Notes under the pieces: model-generated
Told to the model about the DNA's origin: nothing
What the model saw: only the letters and a program-made list of their open reading frames with translations
Databases searched by the model: none
Position numbers and translations under genes: made by a program
Part shown: piece by piece, positions 28,706 through 37,944 of the stretch
How positions within the stretch are numbered: the stretch's first letter is position 1
How the letters are laid out: the number at the start of each line of letters is the position of its first letter
Assembly (NCBI RefSeq): GCF_001940455.1
Contig: NZ_MKQR01000028.1
Span: 602,916 to 666,915, forward strand
DNA length: 64,000 nucleotides
DNA from: Actinokineospora bangkokensis
GTDB lineage: Bacteria; Actinomycetota; Actinomycetes; Mycobacteriales; Pseudonocardiaceae
Reading direction: 5' to 3'

Positions 28706-29776
28706 ATGCGCTCACCGAAGGACTTCTTCCGCCCGCTCGCCGTCGGCGCGCCGGAGCCGGTGCGCGAGGTGCCGTTCCGGCCGTCCCGGATGATCCACTT
28801 CTTCGACCCGAGCAACGAGAAGATGGCCGCCAAGGTCCCGGACATGGCCGCGCAGGCCGACGTGGTCCTGGGCAACCTGGAGGACGCGGTCCGGGCCGAC
28901 CGCAAGGAGGCCGCGCGCGAGGGCCTGGTGCGCATCGCCAAGGCCACCGACTTCGGCGACACCCAGCTGTGGACGCGGATCAACAGCCTCGACTCGCCGT
29001 GGGTGCTCGACGACCTGATCACCCTGGTCACCGAGATCGGTGACAAGCTCGACGTGGTCATGGTGCCCAAGGTCGAGTCCGCCGCCGACATCCACTACGT
29101 CGACCGGCTGCTGGCCCAGCTGGAGGCGCGCGCCGGGGTGCGCCGCCCGCTGCTGGTGCACGCCATCCTGGAGACCGCGTCCGGGGTGGCCAACGTCGAG
29201 GAGATCGCCACCGCCAGCCCGCGCATGCAGGGCATCTCGCTGGGCCCGGCCGACCTGGCCGCCTCCCGCCGGATGAAGACCACCCGCGTCGGCGGCGGCC
29301 ACCCCGGCTACCTGGTGCGCCAGGACCCGACCGGCGAGGACATCACCACCGGCCGCGCCACCTACCAGCAGGACCTGTGGCACTACACCGTGGCGCGCAT
29401 GGTCGACGCCTGCGCGGGCGCGGGGATCCTGCCCTACTACGGCCCGTTCGGCGACATCGCCGACGTGGTGGCCTGCGAGGACCAGTTCCGCAACGCCTTC
29501 CTGCTCGGCTGCGTCGGCGCGTGGAGCCTGCACCCCAAGCAGATCGCCATCGCCAAGCGGGTGTTCTCCCCGGCGCCGGAGGACGTGGCGTGGGCTCGGC
29601 GGGTCATCGCGGCCATGGGCGACGGCACCGGCGCGGTGATGATCGACGGCAAGATGCAGGACGACGCCACGGTCAAGCAGTGCAAGGTCGTCGCGGAGCT
29701 GGCCGACGCGCTCTCCGCCCGCGACCCGGAGCTGGCCGCGGCCTACGAGGCCGTCACGAAGGAGGCACTGGCCTGA
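28706..29776 (+). CDS. HpcH/HpaI aldolase-family CoA ester lyase (malyl-CoA lyase-like)
   Basis: TIM-barrel lyase of 356 residues that would cleave or form malyl-CoA or beta-methylmalyl-CoA. It shows [19 protein letters not shown] for magnesium binding, [33 protein letters not shown], and [13 protein letters not shown]. The extended C-terminus with [17 protein letters not shown] is typical of the family. It is longer than CitE proteins, in line with Mcl1. ATG follows CGGAGG. The stop overlaps the next start by one base. Confidence 0.87.
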   Translation: MRSPKDFFRPLAVGAPEPVREVPFRPSRMIHFFDPSNEKMAAKVPDMAAQADVVLGNLEDAVRADRKEAAREGLVRIAKATDFGDTQLWTRINSLDSPWVLDDLITLVTEIGDKLDVVMVPKVESAADIHYVDRLLAQLEARAGVRRPLLVHAILETASGVANVEEIATASPRMQGISLGPADLAASRRMKTTRVGGGHPGYLVRQDPTGEDITTGRATYQQDLWHYTVARMVDACAGAGILPYYGPFGDIADVVACEDQFRNAFLLGCVGAWSLHPKQIAIAKRVFSPAPEDVAWARRVIAAMGDGTGAVMIDGKMQDDATVKQCKVVAELADALSARDPELAAAYEAVTKEALA

Positions 29777-30645
29777 TGAGCGAGGACTACCGCCCCCGCC
29801 GCTCGGTGCTCTACATGCCCGGCGCCAACGAGCGCGCCCTGGAGAAGGCGAAGGGCCTGGCCGCCGACGCGCTGATCCTCGACCTGGAGGACTCGGTCTC
29901 CCCGGACAAGAAGGCCGAGGGCCGCGACCGGGTCTGCGCCGCGGTGGCCTCCGGCGAGTACGGCAACCGGGAGCTGACCATCCGGGTCAACGGCCTGGAC
30001 ACCGAGTGGCACGCCGAGGACCTGCGCGCCGCGGGCGCCGCCGGGCCCGCCGCCGTGGTGGTGCCCAAGGTCAACTCCGCCGCCGAGGTGCACCAGGTCG
30101 AGAAGGCCCTGGAGGCCGCGGGCGCCCCCGACCACACCGCGATCTGGGCGATGGTCGAGACCCCGGTGGCCATGCTGCACGCCGAGGAGATCGCCGCCGC
30201 CTCCGAGCGGCTCACGGTGCTGGTCATGGGCACCAACGACCTGGCCAAGGAGCTGCGCGCCGAGCACGTCCCCGGCCGCGCCCCGCTGCTGGGCGGGCTG
30301 TCGCTGGCCCTGCTCGCCGCCCGCGCCACCGGCAAGGTCATCCTCGACGGCGTCTACAACGACGTGAAGGACCTCGACGGCTTCGAGGCCGAGTGCGTGC
30401 AGGGCCGCCAGTTCGGCTTCGACGGCAAGACCCTCATCCACCCCACCCAGCTGGAGGCGTGCAACCGCGTCTTCGCCCCGTCCGAGGACGAGGTCGCCCA
30501 CTCCCGCGTGGTCATCGAGGCCTTCGAGGAGGCCAAGGCCCAGGGCAAGGGCGTGGTCACCGTCAACGGCCGCCTCATCGAGAACCTGCACGTCGACATC
30601 GCCCGCCGCGTCCTCGCCGTCGCCGAGGCCATCGCCGCGCGCTGA
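29776..30645 (+). CDS. CitE-like CoA ester lyase or (3S)-malyl-CoA thioesterase
   Basis: Second HpcH/HpaI family protein, 289 residues, paralogous to its neighbour. It shows RRSVLYMPGANERALEKAKG, DALILDLEDSVSPDKKAEGR, VVVPKVNSAAEV and WAMVETPVAMLHAEEIAAAS, then FDGKTLIHPTQLEACNRVF. It could be the thioesterase Mcl2 of the ethylmalonyl-CoA pathway or a second lyase. The ATG overlaps the previous stop in TGATG. A terminator follows. Pairing of two such genes with an acyl-CoA dehydrogenase nearby supports a CoA-ester role. Confidence 0.87.
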   Translation: MSEDYRPRRSVLYMPGANERALEKAKGLAADALILDLEDSVSPDKKAEGRDRVCAAVASGEYGNRELTIRVNGLDTEWHAEDLRAAGAAGPAAVVVPKVNSAAEVHQVEKALEAAGAPDHTAIWAMVETPVAMLHAEEIAAASERLTVLVMGTNDLAKELRAEHVPGRAPLLGGLSLALLAARATGKVILDGVYNDVKDLDGFEAECVQGRQFGFDGKTLIHPTQLEACNRVFAPSEDEVAHSRVVIEAFEEAKAQGKGVVTVNGRLIENLHVDIARRVLAVAEAIAAR

Positions 30646-30653
30646 CCCCGCGG

Positions 30654-30680
30654 TCCCGGGGAGGCCCCGCCTCCCCGGGA
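30654..30680 (+). terminator. Terminator hairpin after the lyase pair
   Basis: Perfect 11-bp stem (arm TCCCGGGGAGG) with a CCCCG loop, starting nine bases after the stop. Confidence 0.7.
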
Positions 30681-30711
30681 ACCCCGGCGCCCCGGGCCCC
30701 GTCCGCGGGGC

Positions 30712-30969
30712 ATGAGCACCCCGCAGGACCCCTGGCACGTCCTCATCGAGGAGACGACCGGCCGCGCCAACGGCGCCACCTCCGCCTGGAACTTCCGCGT
30801 CTCCACCGTCTTCCATCTCGACGGTGCCCTGCACCAGCCCGGCTCGCCTCCGAACCCGGTGCGATCAGGCGTGACACCGCTGCGTCACCGGCCCGTTACC
30901 GGCATCGCTGGTCACGGGTTGGTCACGGTGCAGGTCAGGGACGTAACGGGGGGTGAAAGGTTGCGGTGA
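30712..30969 (+). CDS. Hypothetical short reading frame, possible gene remnant
   Basis: An 85-residue frame beginning MSTPQDPWHVLIEETTGRAN. The first 35 or so codons all end in G or C, like real genes here. The bias then fades, and the last third runs through the GTCAC repeat array at 30911-30986. No good ribosome binding site is seen. It may be the 5' end of a gene that has lost its remainder, or a chance frame. I do not recognise it. Confidence 0.25.
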   Translation: MSTPQDPWHVLIEETTGRANGATSAWNFRVSTVFHLDGALHQPGSPPNPVRSGVTPLRHRPVTGIAGHGLVTVQVRDVTGGERLR

Positions 30970-30986
30970 CATAACGCACATGTCAC
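30911..30986 (+). promoter_or_regulatory. Phased GTCAC repeat array plus dyad
   Basis: GTCAC-like units start at 30911, 30922, 30934, 30943 and 30953 (spacings 11, 12, 9, 10). They are followed by the dyad GTGACAT-N7-ATGTCAC at 30966-30986, and further GTGAC/GTCAC sites occur at 30871 and 30884. The array ends 47 bases before the zinc-ribbon gene. One-turn spacing suggests a response regulator box. The rest of 30646-31032 holds a terminator and the doubtful frame above. Confidence 0.5.
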
Positions 30987-31032
30987 GGCAAGGGGGTTGC
31001 AGTACGGGCGTCCTGCGGGTCTCCTGGTCGGC

Positions 31033-31215
31033 ATGGGTAGACACCGACTCCCCTCCGAGTCCCGCGTGCTGGGTGTGCTGACCGGCCGCCGCCGCCGTCG
31101 GGACGACCTGTTCGACCGCAGCTTCCGGGAGTGCCACGACTGCGGGGCGGACGTCTACGTGCTCGCCGAGGACTGCAAGGACTGCGGCGCGCCGGTGGTG
31201 CAGCTCGTCGGGTAG
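31033..31215 (+). CDS. Small zinc-ribbon protein
   Basis: Protein of 60 residues. A basic N-terminus (MGRHRLPSESRVLGVLTGRR) precedes two CxxC knuckles, ECHDCGADVY and DCKDCGAPVV, spaced as in a zinc ribbon. The ATG at 31033 was chosen; a longer frame starts at 30997 but runs into the regulatory array. The function is unknown; nucleic-acid binding or a structural role in a complex is possible. It lies about 110 bases before the acyl-CoA dehydrogenase gene. Confidence 0.7.
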   Translation: MGRHRLPSESRVLGVLTGRRRRRDDLFDRSFRECHDCGADVYVLAEDCKDCGAPVVQLVG

Positions 31216-31270
31216 CCCGGCGGAACGGTTCAGCGTGAGATGGACCCCACTCCGGGGGCGCGAACGGGCG

Positions 31271-31298
31271 TTGACCGGTGGATACTGGCCGGTAACAA
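31271..31298 (+). promoter_or_regulatory. Candidate promoter of the acyl-CoA dehydrogenase gene
   Basis: TTGACC (31271-31276) and TAACAA (31293-31298) with a 16-base spacer, 25 bases before the ATG. The -35 is a good match; the -10 is moderate. Confidence 0.45.
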
Positions 31299-31322
31299 CG
31301 TCACCGCAGACAGGGAGCTCGG

Positions 31323-32519
31323 ATGGCCCGCCTCGCCCAGACCGCCGGCTTGACCGACGTGCAGAAGGAGATCCTGTCCACCGTCAAGGACTTCGTGGAC
31401 AAGGAGATCATCCCGAACGCCCAGGCGCTGGAGCACGCCGACGAGTACCCCAAGGACATCGTCGAGGGCATGAAGGAGATGGGGCTCTTCGGCCTCACCA
31501 TCCCGGAGGAGTACGGCGGCCTCGGTGAGTCCCTGCTGACCTACGCGCTGGTCGTGGAGCAGATCGCGCGCGGCTGGATGAGCGTGTCCGGTGTGATCAA
31601 CACCCACTTCATCGTGGCGCACATGGTCAAGCAGCACGGCACCGACGCGCAGAAGCAGCACTACCTGCCGAAGATGGCCGCCGGTGAGATCCGCGGCTCC
31701 TTCTCCATGTCCGAGCCGGACCTGGGCTCCGACGTGGCCGCGATCAAGACCCGGGCCAAGAAGGACGGCGACACCTACACCATCGACGGCGCCAAGATGT
31801 GGCTGACCAACGGTGGCAGCTCGAACCTCATCGCCCTGCTGGCCAGGACCGACGAGGGCGCGGAGAAGCCGCACCAGAACCTCACCACGTTCCTGGTCGA
31901 CAAGACCGAGGGCTTCGGGGAGGTCGCCCCCGGCCTCACCATCCCCGGCAAGATCGACAAGATGGGCTACAAGGGCGTCGACACCACCGAGGCGGTCTTC
32001 GACGGCTTCCGCATCGGCGCCGACAAGGTCCTCGGCGAGGCCCCGGGCAAGGGCTTCTCGTACATGATGGACGGTGTCGAGGTCGGCCGGGTCAACGTCG
32101 CCGCCCGCGCCTGCGGCATCGCGATCCGGGCGTTCGAGCTGGCCGTGGAGTACGCCCAGCAGCGCAAGACCTTCGGCAAGGCCATCGCCGACCACCAGGC
32201 CATCGCCTTCAAGCTCGCGGAGATGGCCACCAAGGTCGAGGCCGCGCACCTGATGATGGTCAACGCCGCCCGGCTCAAGGACTCCGGCGCCCGCAACGAC
32301 GTCGAGGCGGGCATGGCCAAGCTCATCGCCTCGGAGTACTGCGCCGAGGTCACCCAGGAGGCCTTCCGCATCCACGGCGGCTACGGCTACTCCAAGGAGT
32401 ACGAGATCGAGCGCCTGATGCGCGAGGCGCCGTTCCTGCTCATCGGCGAGGGCACCAGCGAGATCCAGAAGACGATCATCTCCCGCGGCCTGCTGCGCGA
32501 GTACAAGTCCCGCGGCTGA
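31323..32519 (+). CDS. Acyl-CoA dehydrogenase
   Basis: FAD-dependent acyl-CoA dehydrogenase of 398 residues. The three family domains are visible: the N-terminal helices (EEYGGLGESLLTYALVVEQI), the middle beta domain (GSFSMSEPDLGSDVAAIKTR, GAKMWLTNGGSSN), and the C-terminal helices with EAFRIHGGYGYSKEYEIER and the catalytic glutamate in GEGTSEIQKTII. Given the lyases upstream it might act on a branched C4/C5 CoA ester such as methylsuccinyl-CoA, but it lacks the N-terminal extension seen in methylsuccinyl-CoA dehydrogenases, so a general role is equally possible. Confidence 0.92.
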   Translation: MARLAQTAGLTDVQKEILSTVKDFVDKEIIPNAQALEHADEYPKDIVEGMKEMGLFGLTIPEEYGGLGESLLTYALVVEQIARGWMSVSGVINTHFIVAHMVKQHGTDAQKQHYLPKMAAGEIRGSFSMSEPDLGSDVAAIKTRAKKDGDTYTIDGAKMWLTNGGSSNLIALLARTDEGAEKPHQNLTTFLVDKTEGFGEVAPGLTIPGKIDKMGYKGVDTTEAVFDGFRIGADKVLGEAPGKGFSYMMDGVEVGRVNVAARACGIAIRAFELAVEYAQQRKTFGKAIADHQAIAFKLAEMATKVEAAHLMMVNAARLKDSGARNDVEAGMAKLIASEYCAEVTQEAFRIHGGYGYSKEYEIERLMREAPFLLIGEGTSEIQKTIISRGLLREYKSRG

Positions 32520-32526
32520 CCCGCCC

Positions 32527-32557
32527 CCGGTGGTCCCGCCCCCCGCGGGACCACCGG
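32527..32557 (+). terminator. Terminator after the acyl-CoA dehydrogenase gene
   Basis: Perfect 13-bp stem (arm CCGGTGGTCCCGC) with a 5-base loop, seven bases past the stop. The following stretch 32558-32870 has no gene and nothing else recognised. Confidence 0.75.
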
Positions 32558-32870
32558 GTCAGTCCCCGCGCCCCTCGGCGCGGCAGGACCCGCCGCCTCC
32601 CCACGACGGGTGAGCTGCGAGATCGCCCACCCGCGTCAGGAGCGCCCAACCGCGAGCGCCCACTCCGGCGCCCGAGCCGTAAGCGGCGAACCGACCGGGA
32701 AACCGCAGCTCAGGCGCTTCGCGACCGCCGTTCGTCGCCCTCAGCGCCCCACTCCTGGCCAACCAGCCTGCGCGCTCCCGCCCGATCCACCCGGCCGCGC
32801 CACCTGACGGCATGCTGAGAGGTTGGCTGTCGGGTTCGCACCGTTCATCCGGCCTTGGCAGACTGGTGGC

Positions 32871-33401
32871 ATGACCGGTGCGTTCTCCGGCCCTGGGCGA
32901 GCGAACCAGGGTCTGCCCAAGCTGCCGACACCGCCGAGCGGGTGGCCGATCGGCTCCTACGCCACCTACCAGGAGGCCCACCGCGCGGTGGAACACCTCG
33001 CGACCAGCGAGTTCCCCGTCGAGGAGGTGACCATCGTCGGGGTGGACCTGATGCTCGTCGAGCGGGTGATCGGGCGGCTGAGCTGGCCGAAGGTGCTGGG
33101 CACCGGCGCGCTGTCCGGCGCCTGGTTCGGCCTGTTCGTCGGGCTGCTGCTCGGGCTGTTCAACCAGCAGCAGGCCTCCTTCGCCCCGATCCTGGTCGGC
33201 CTGGTCGCCGGTGTGCTGTTCGGGCTGGTGTTCGCCGCCGTCGGCTTCGCCACCACCCGCGGCCGCGGCGGGCGCGAGATCGCCAGCGCCACCCAGCTCG
33301 TCGCGGGTCGCTACGACGTGCTGGCCCAGCCGCGCAACGCCGAGCGGGGCCGCGACCTGCTGGCCAAGCTGGCCATGCGCCCGAGCGGTGGTCTCGGCTA
33401 G
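32871..33401 (+). CDS. General stress protein 17M-like membrane protein
   Basis: Protein of 176 residues equivalent in position and style to Rv1234. An N-terminal domain (GSYATYQEAHRAVEHLATSE, EEVTIVGVDLMLVERVIG), like the general stress protein 17M/DUF1269-type alpha-beta fold, is followed by two membrane helices (GAWFGLFVGLLLGLF, ILVGLVAGVLFGLVFAAVGF) and a short soluble tail. The function is unknown. The ATG at 32871 was chosen; an upstream in-frame GTG exists. It precedes the trehalose transporter operon. Confidence 0.82.
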   Translation: MTGAFSGPGRANQGLPKLPTPPSGWPIGSYATYQEAHRAVEHLATSEFPVEEVTIVGVDLMLVERVIGRLSWPKVLGTGALSGAWFGLFVGLLLGLFNQQQASFAPILVGLVAGVLFGLVFAAVGFATTRGRGGREIASATQLVAGRYDVLAQPRNAERGRDLLAKLAMRPSGGLG

Positions 33402-33529
33402 GCCGTTCGCCCCGCCGAATTGCGGGCCGTGATCACCGGGCTTACCTTCCAACTCACCCGGTGCGCGGACGACACACGTGGGACCGCGCACCGCGGTGAG
33501 GCACGGCGAGGTGTCGGGTCGCGCGGAGC

Positions 33530-33574
33530 CCATTCCGGCGTGCCCTCGTCGCGCACTGCGGAATGGAGGGCACG
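33530..33574 (+). promoter_or_regulatory. Two mutually exclusive hairpins over the lpqY ribosome binding site
   Basis: CCATTCCG (33530-33537) can pair with CGGAATGG (33559-33566). CGTGCCCTC (33539-33547) can pair with GAGGGCACG (33566-33574). The second hairpin buries the Shine-Dalgarno GGAGGG at 33565-33570; the first leaves most of it free. The two interleave and share base 33566, so only one can form at a time. Confidence 0.55.
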
Positions 33575-33575
33575 G

Positions 33576-34844
33576 GTGAACCAGAATCCCGGCCGCCGCG
33601 GACGTCGGCTCCTCGCTGCGCTGGGCGCAGCCGTGGTGTCGACCCCGCTCGTGGCGGCGTGCGGTTCGGACGGCGGGGGCACCGTCGTGAACGTCTACTA
33701 CCCCAGCGAGGAGAAGTTCGAGGACGTCGTCGCCGACTGCAACCGGGCGGCGGGCGGGCGCTACACGATCGCGCTGAACACGCTGCCGCGCGAGGCCGAC
33801 GGCCAGCGCGAGCAGATGGTCCGCAGGCTCGCCGCGGGCGACACCGAGATGGACATCCTCGGCCTGGACGTGACCTGGGTGGCCGAGTTCGCCGAGGCGG
33901 GCTGGATCGCGGAGTGGACCGGCCAGGACAAGTCCGATGTGGAGCGGGGCACGCTGCCCGGCCCGCTGGACACCGCGAGCTGGCAGGGCAAGCTCTACGC
34001 GGCGCCGAAGAACACCAACGTCCAGCTGCTCTGGTACCGCGATGACCTCACCCCGAAGCCGCCGACCTCCTGGTCGGAGATGCTGTCGGTGGCCGAGCAG
34101 ATGCGGGACAGGGGCCAGCCGTCGAAGGTGCTGCTCACCGGCGGCCAGTACGAGGGCCTGGTGGTGCAGTTCAACACCCTCGTCGCGGGCGCGGGCGGCA
34201 AGATCCTCTCCGACGACAGCAGCCGCGCCGAAGTGGACGACGGCGCGGTCAAGGCGCTGCAGGCCCTCAAGGACCTCGCGACCTCCCCCGTGGCCAGCCC
34301 GTCGCTGTCCAACGACAAGGAGGACCCGATCCGGCTGGAGTACCAGAAGGGCAACTCGCTCTTCATGCTCAACTGGCCGTACGTGTACTCCGCGATGAAG
34401 GACGCCAACCCCGAGCTGTTCCGGCACTTCAAGTGGGCGCCCTACCCCGCGGTCGACCCGGCCAGGTCCGGCACCGCGACCATCGGCGGGTTCAACCTCG
34501 CCGTCAGCGCCTACTCCACGCACAAGCCGGAGGCCTTCGAGGCCGCCAAGTGCCTGCGCAACGCCGAGCACCAGAAGTACTCGGCGATCAACTCCGGGGT
34601 GCCGCCGACGATCGAGTCGGTCTACGCCGACCCGGAGATGGCCGAGCCGTACCCGATGCGCGACACCATCCTGCAGGAGCTGAAGAAGCCCGCCGTGCGC
34701 CCGCTGACCCCGGCGTACCAGAACGTGTCGACGCTGATCTCCACCATCCTGTCCCCGCCCGCGGATATCGACCCCCGGGCCACCGCCGAGCGCCTGCGCA
34801 AGGAGCTGCAGGACGCCCTGGACTCGAAGGGGTTGCTGCCGTGA
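33576..34844 (+). CDS. lpqY: Trehalose ABC transporter substrate-binding lipoprotein
   Basis: Extracytoplasmic solute-binding lipoprotein of 422 residues. A basic signal ([20 protein letters not shown]) ends in the lipobox LVAAC with the lipidated Cys at about residue 29. The rest is a type I maltose-binding-like fold ([33 protein letters not shown]). In mycobacteria LpqY-SugABC retrieves trehalose released by mycolyl transferases; here the sugar is inferred from gene order and likeness. GTG follows GGAGGG by five bases. The stop overlaps sugA as GTGA. Confidence 0.92.
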   Translation: MNQNPGRRGRRLLAALGAAVVSTPLVAACGSDGGGTVVNVYYPSEEKFEDVVADCNRAAGGRYTIALNTLPREADGQREQMVRRLAAGDTEMDILGLDVTWVAEFAEAGWIAEWTGQDKSDVERGTLPGPLDTASWQGKLYAAPKNTNVQLLWYRDDLTPKPPTSWSEMLSVAEQMRDRGQPSKVLLTGGQYEGLVVQFNTLVAGAGGKILSDDSSRAEVDDGAVKALQALKDLATSPVASPSLSNDKEDPIRLEYQKGNSLFMLNWPYVYSAMKDANPELFRHFKWAPYPAVDPARSGTATIGGFNLAVSAYSTHKPEAFEAAKCLRNAEHQKYSAINSGVPPTIESVYADPEMAEPYPMRDTILQELKKPAVRPLTPAYQNVSTLISTILSPPADIDPRATAERLRKELQDALDSKGLLP

Positions 34845-35785
34845 GCCAGACGCTCGACAAGCCCGCGGCCGCCGAGCCCGGCACGCCGACCAAGAAGCGG
34901 CTCAGCGAGGGCAAGCGCGCCGAGCGCAGGCTCGGGCTGTGGCTGTGCGCGCCCGCCGCGCTGGTGATGCTCGCCGTCACCGCCTACCCGATCATCTACT
35001 CGGTGTGGCTGTCGTTGCAGCGCTACGACCTGCGCTTCCCCGACCAGCGCGAGTTCGTCGGGCTGGGCAACTACGCCACCGTGCTCACCAACTCCTACTG
35101 GTGGACCGCCTTCGGCGTCACCGCCCTGATCACCGTCATCTCCGTGGTCATCGAGCTGGTGCTGGGCATGGCGCTCGCGCTGATCATGCACCGCACGCTG
35201 GTCGCCCGCGGCCTGGTGCGCACCGTCGCGCTGATCCCCTACGGCATCGTCACCGTGGTGGCCGCGTTCTCCTGGCGCTACGCCTGGACCTCGGGCACGG
35301 GGTACCTGGCCGACCTCGTCGGCGCCGACCAGGACCTGCTCACCCAGCGGGTCCCGGCGCTGGCCATCATCATCGGCGCCGAGGTGTGGAAGACCGTGCC
35401 GTTCATGGCGCTGCTGCTCATGGCGGGCCTGGCGCTGGTGCCCGACGACCTGCTCAAGGCCGCCTCGATGGACGGCGCGACCGCCTGGCAGCGGTTCACC
35501 AAGGTCATGCTGCCGGTGATGAAGCCCGCGATCCTGGTCGCGCTGCTGTTCCGCACCCTGGACGCGTTCCGGGTGTTCGACAACATCTTCGTGCTCACCT
35601 CCGGCGCCCAGCAGACCGGCTCGGTGTCGATGCAGACCTACAACAACCTGATCAAGGGCCTGAACCTCGGGATCGGCTCCACCATGTCGGTGCTCATCTT
35701 CCTCGCGGTGGCGGCGATCGCGTTCCTGTTCATCAAGGTGTTCGGCACCGCCGCGCCGGGCAGCGACAACGGGGGGAAGCGCTGA
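34841..35785 (+). CDS. sugA: Trehalose ABC transporter permease SugA
   Basis: Integral membrane permease of 314 residues with about six helices, starting with [20 protein letters not shown]. The cytoplasmic EAA loop that contacts the ATPase is near [21 protein letters not shown] Lys/Glu-rich cytoplasmic N-terminus precedes the first helix. GTG overlaps the lpqY stop; the stop overlaps the sugB ATG by one base (TGATG), so the operon is tightly coupled. Confidence 0.93.
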   Translation: MSQTLDKPAAAEPGTPTKKRLSEGKRAERRLGLWLCAPAALVMLAVTAYPIIYSVWLSLQRYDLRFPDQREFVGLGNYATVLTNSYWWTAFGVTALITVISVVIELVLGMALALIMHRTLVARGLVRTVALIPYGIVTVVAAFSWRYAWTSGTGYLADLVGADQDLLTQRVPALAIIIGAEVWKTVPFMALLLMAGLALVPDDLLKAASMDGATAWQRFTKVMLPVMKPAILVALLFRTLDAFRVFDNIFVLTSGAQQTGSVSMQTYNNLIKGLNLGIGSTMSVLIFLAVAAIAFLFIKVFGTAAPGSDNGGKR

Positions 35786-36630
35786 TGGCCGTCATCGGAG
35801 CCACCTCGGGCAGCGGCGCCAAGGCGCGCTGGGCACTGCTCGACGTCGTGGTGGTCGTCTACGCGCTGGTGCCGGTGCTCTGGATCGTCTCGCTGTCGCT
35901 CAAGAGCAAGGACACCATCGCCGACGGGAACTTCATCCCCCGGTCGTGGACGCTGGACAACTACGCCGAGATCTTCCGGACCACCGAGTTCCTGCGGGCG
36001 CTGGTGAACTCCATCGGCATCGCCGTGATCGCCACCGCGATCGCGGTGGTGCTGGGCACCATGGCCGCCTACGCGATCGCCCGGCTGGACTTCCCCGGCA
36101 AGCAGGTGCTCGTCGGCGTCTCGCTGCTGATCGCGATGTTCCCGCAGGTGTCGCTGATCTCGCCGCTGTTCGAGATGGAGCGCGACCTGGGCCTGTTCGA
36201 CACCTGGCCGGGCCTGATCCTGCCCTACATCACCTTCGCGCTGCCGCTGGCGATCTACACCCTGTCGGCGTTCTTCCGCGAGATCCCGTGGGAGCTGGAG
36301 AAGGCGGCCAAGATGGACGGCGCCACCCCCGCGCAGGCCTTCCGCAGGGTGATCGCCCCGCTGGCCGCGCCGGGCGTGTTCACCACGGCCATCCTGGTGT
36401 TCATCTTCTGCTGGAACGACTTCCTGTTCGCGATCTCGCTGACCTCCACCGAGGCCTCGCGCACGGTGCCCGCGGCGCTGTCGTTCTTCACCGGGTCCTC
36501 GCAGTTCGAGGACCCCACCGGGACGATCTCGGCGGCCGCCGTCGTGATCACCATCCCGATCATCCTGTTCGTGTTGTTCTTCCAGCGCCGCATCGTCGCG
36601 GGGCTGACGTCGGGCGCCGTGAAGGGCTGA
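35785..36630 (+). CDS. sugB: Trehalose ABC transporter permease SugB
   Basis: Second permease, 281 residues, six predicted helices, the first being [20 protein letters not shown]. The EAA loop reads [20 protein letters not shown] and the last helices include [17 protein letters not shown], a MalG-type signature. It forms the channel with SugA and is energised by SugC. The sugC ATG lies three bases after its stop. Confidence 0.93.
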   Translation: MAVIGATSGSGAKARWALLDVVVVVYALVPVLWIVSLSLKSKDTIADGNFIPRSWTLDNYAEIFRTTEFLRALVNSIGIAVIATAIAVVLGTMAAYAIARLDFPGKQVLVGVSLLIAMFPQVSLISPLFEMERDLGLFDTWPGLILPYITFALPLAIYTLSAFFREIPWELEKAAKMDGATPAQAFRRVIAPLAAPGVFTTAILVFIFCWNDFLFAISLTSTEASRTVPAALSFFTGSSQFEDPTGTISAAAVVITIPIILFVLFFQRRIVAGLTSGAVKG

Positions 36631-36633
36631 GCC

Positions 36634-37818
36634 ATGGCTGAGATCGTTCTGGAAAACGTCACCAAGCGGTACCCGGACGGCGCGCTGGCGGTGTCCGACG
36701 TCGACATCGAGATCGCCGACGGGGAGTTCATCATCCTGGTCGGCCCGTCCGGCTGCGGGAAGTCGACCACGCTGAACATGATCGCGGGCCTGGAGGACAT
36801 CACCTCCGGGGAGCTGCGCATCGACGGGCAGCGGGTCAACGAGCGCGCCCCCAAGGACCGCGACATCGCCATGGTGTTCCAGTCCTACGCGCTCTACCCG
36901 CACATGAGCGTCCGGGAGAACATGGCGTTCCCGCTGCGCCTGGCGAAGGTGGACAACGCCACCGTCACCAAGAAGGTGGAGGAGGCCGCGCGCATCCTCG
37001 ACCTGACCCAGCACCTGGACCGCAAGCCGGGCAACCTCTCCGGCGGCCAGCGCCAGCGCGTCGCCATGGGCCGGGCGATCGTGCGCAGCCCCAAGGCGTT
37101 CCTCATGGACGAGCCGCTGTCCAACCTGGACGCCAAGCTGCGCGTGCAGATGCGCACCTCGGTCTCCAAGCTCCAGCGCAGGCTGGGCACCACCACCGTC
37201 TACGTCACCCACGACCAGACCGAGGCGATGACCCTCGGCGACCGGGTCGTGGTCATGCGCGGCGGCCTGGTGCAGCAGATCGGCTCCCCGCAGTTCCTCT
37301 ACGAGCAGCCCGCCAACCTGTTCGTCGCGGGCTTCATCGGCTCCCCGTCGATGAACTTCCTGCCGGGCGCCCTGGAGGACAACCAGCTCAACACCCCGCT
37401 GGGCACCTTCCCGCTCACCGACCGCGTGCGCCACCTGGTCGAGGCGGCGGGCGCCCCCCGCGAGGTCATCATGGGCCTGCGCCCCGAGCACTTCGAGGAC
37501 GCCACCCTGCTCGACGACACCGCCAAGGCAGGCGGCGGCCGCTTCACCGCCACCGTCGACGTCCTGGAGTCCATGGGCTCGGACAAGTTCGCCTACTTCA
37601 CCGTCGACGGCGACACCGCCACCTCGGCAGAACTCGACGAACTCGCCGCCGACGCGGGCACCCACGACACCGGCGACGACACCGGCTCCCAGATCGTCAC
37701 CCGCCTCTCCGCCGCCTCCCCCGCCAAGGAAGGAGCCCAGACCGAGGTCTGGTTCGACGCCGACAAGGTCCTCCTGTTCGACCCCAAGGACGGCCGGAAC
37801 CTCACCTACTCGGACTGA
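36634..37818 (+). CDS. sugC: Trehalose ABC transporter ATP-binding protein SugC
   Basis: MalK/MsmX-type ATPase of 394 residues. Walker A is [10 protein letters not shown] near residue 37, the signature [16 protein letters not shown] near 135, Walker [16 protein letters not shown], and the switch His in [14 protein letters not shown]. The C-terminal TOBE-type regulatory domain (from about 240) contains an acidic insertion ([20 protein letters not shown]) not needed for ATPase function. It is the last gene of the operon; no strong hairpin lies immediately after it. Confidence 0.94.
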   Translation: MAEIVLENVTKRYPDGALAVSDVDIEIADGEFIILVGPSGCGKSTTLNMIAGLEDITSGELRIDGQRVNERAPKDRDIAMVFQSYALYPHMSVRENMAFPLRLAKVDNATVTKKVEEAARILDLTQHLDRKPGNLSGGQRQRVAMGRAIVRSPKAFLMDEPLSNLDAKLRVQMRTSVSKLQRRLGTTTVYVTHDQTEAMTLGDRVVVMRGGLVQQIGSPQFLYEQPANLFVAGFIGSPSMNFLPGALEDNQLNTPLGTFPLTDRVRHLVEAAGAPREVIMGLRPEHFEDATLLDDTAKAGGGRFTATVDVLESMGSDKFAYFTVDGDTATSAELDELAADAGTHDTGDDTGSQIVTRLSAASPAKEGAQTEVWFDADKVLLFDPKDGRNLTYSD

Positions 37819-37886
37819 TCCCATCCCCGGGGCCCGGTGTCAAGGCCCTGTGGACAACTTTTTGCGCCGGTCCGCGGACTGGTCCA

Positions 37887-37937
37887 TCCTCGTCCCCGAG
37901 CTGCCCCCCGACTCCCGGGAGGCCTCGGGGACGAGGA
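37887..37937 (+). promoter_or_regulatory. Hairpin burying the I36-gene ribosome binding site
   Basis: TCCTCGTCCCCGAG (37887-37900) pairs perfectly with CTCGGGGACGAGGA (37924-37937), a 14-bp stem. The 3' arm contains most of the Shine-Dalgarno GAGGAG at 37933-37938, seven bases before the ATG. It might also act as the sugC terminator. Confidence 0.6.
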
Positions 37938-37944
37938 GTTTTCC

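Noticed and set aside
30820-31000. c-di-AMP (ydaO) or other known riboswitch before the zinc-ribbon gene
   Set aside because: The region has repeated GTCAC sites but lacks the known riboswitch cores; a protein-binding array explains it better.
32610-32807. Short frame between the acyl-CoA dehydrogenase and the stress-protein gene
   Set aside because: Composition is unlike local genes, no ribosome binding site is present, and no motif is seen.
33530-33574. H-type pseudoknot before lpqY
   Set aside because: The two stems interleave, but the connecting loops are 1 and 0 bases for stems of 8-9 bp and one base is shared, which is sterically not possible. They are better read as alternatives.
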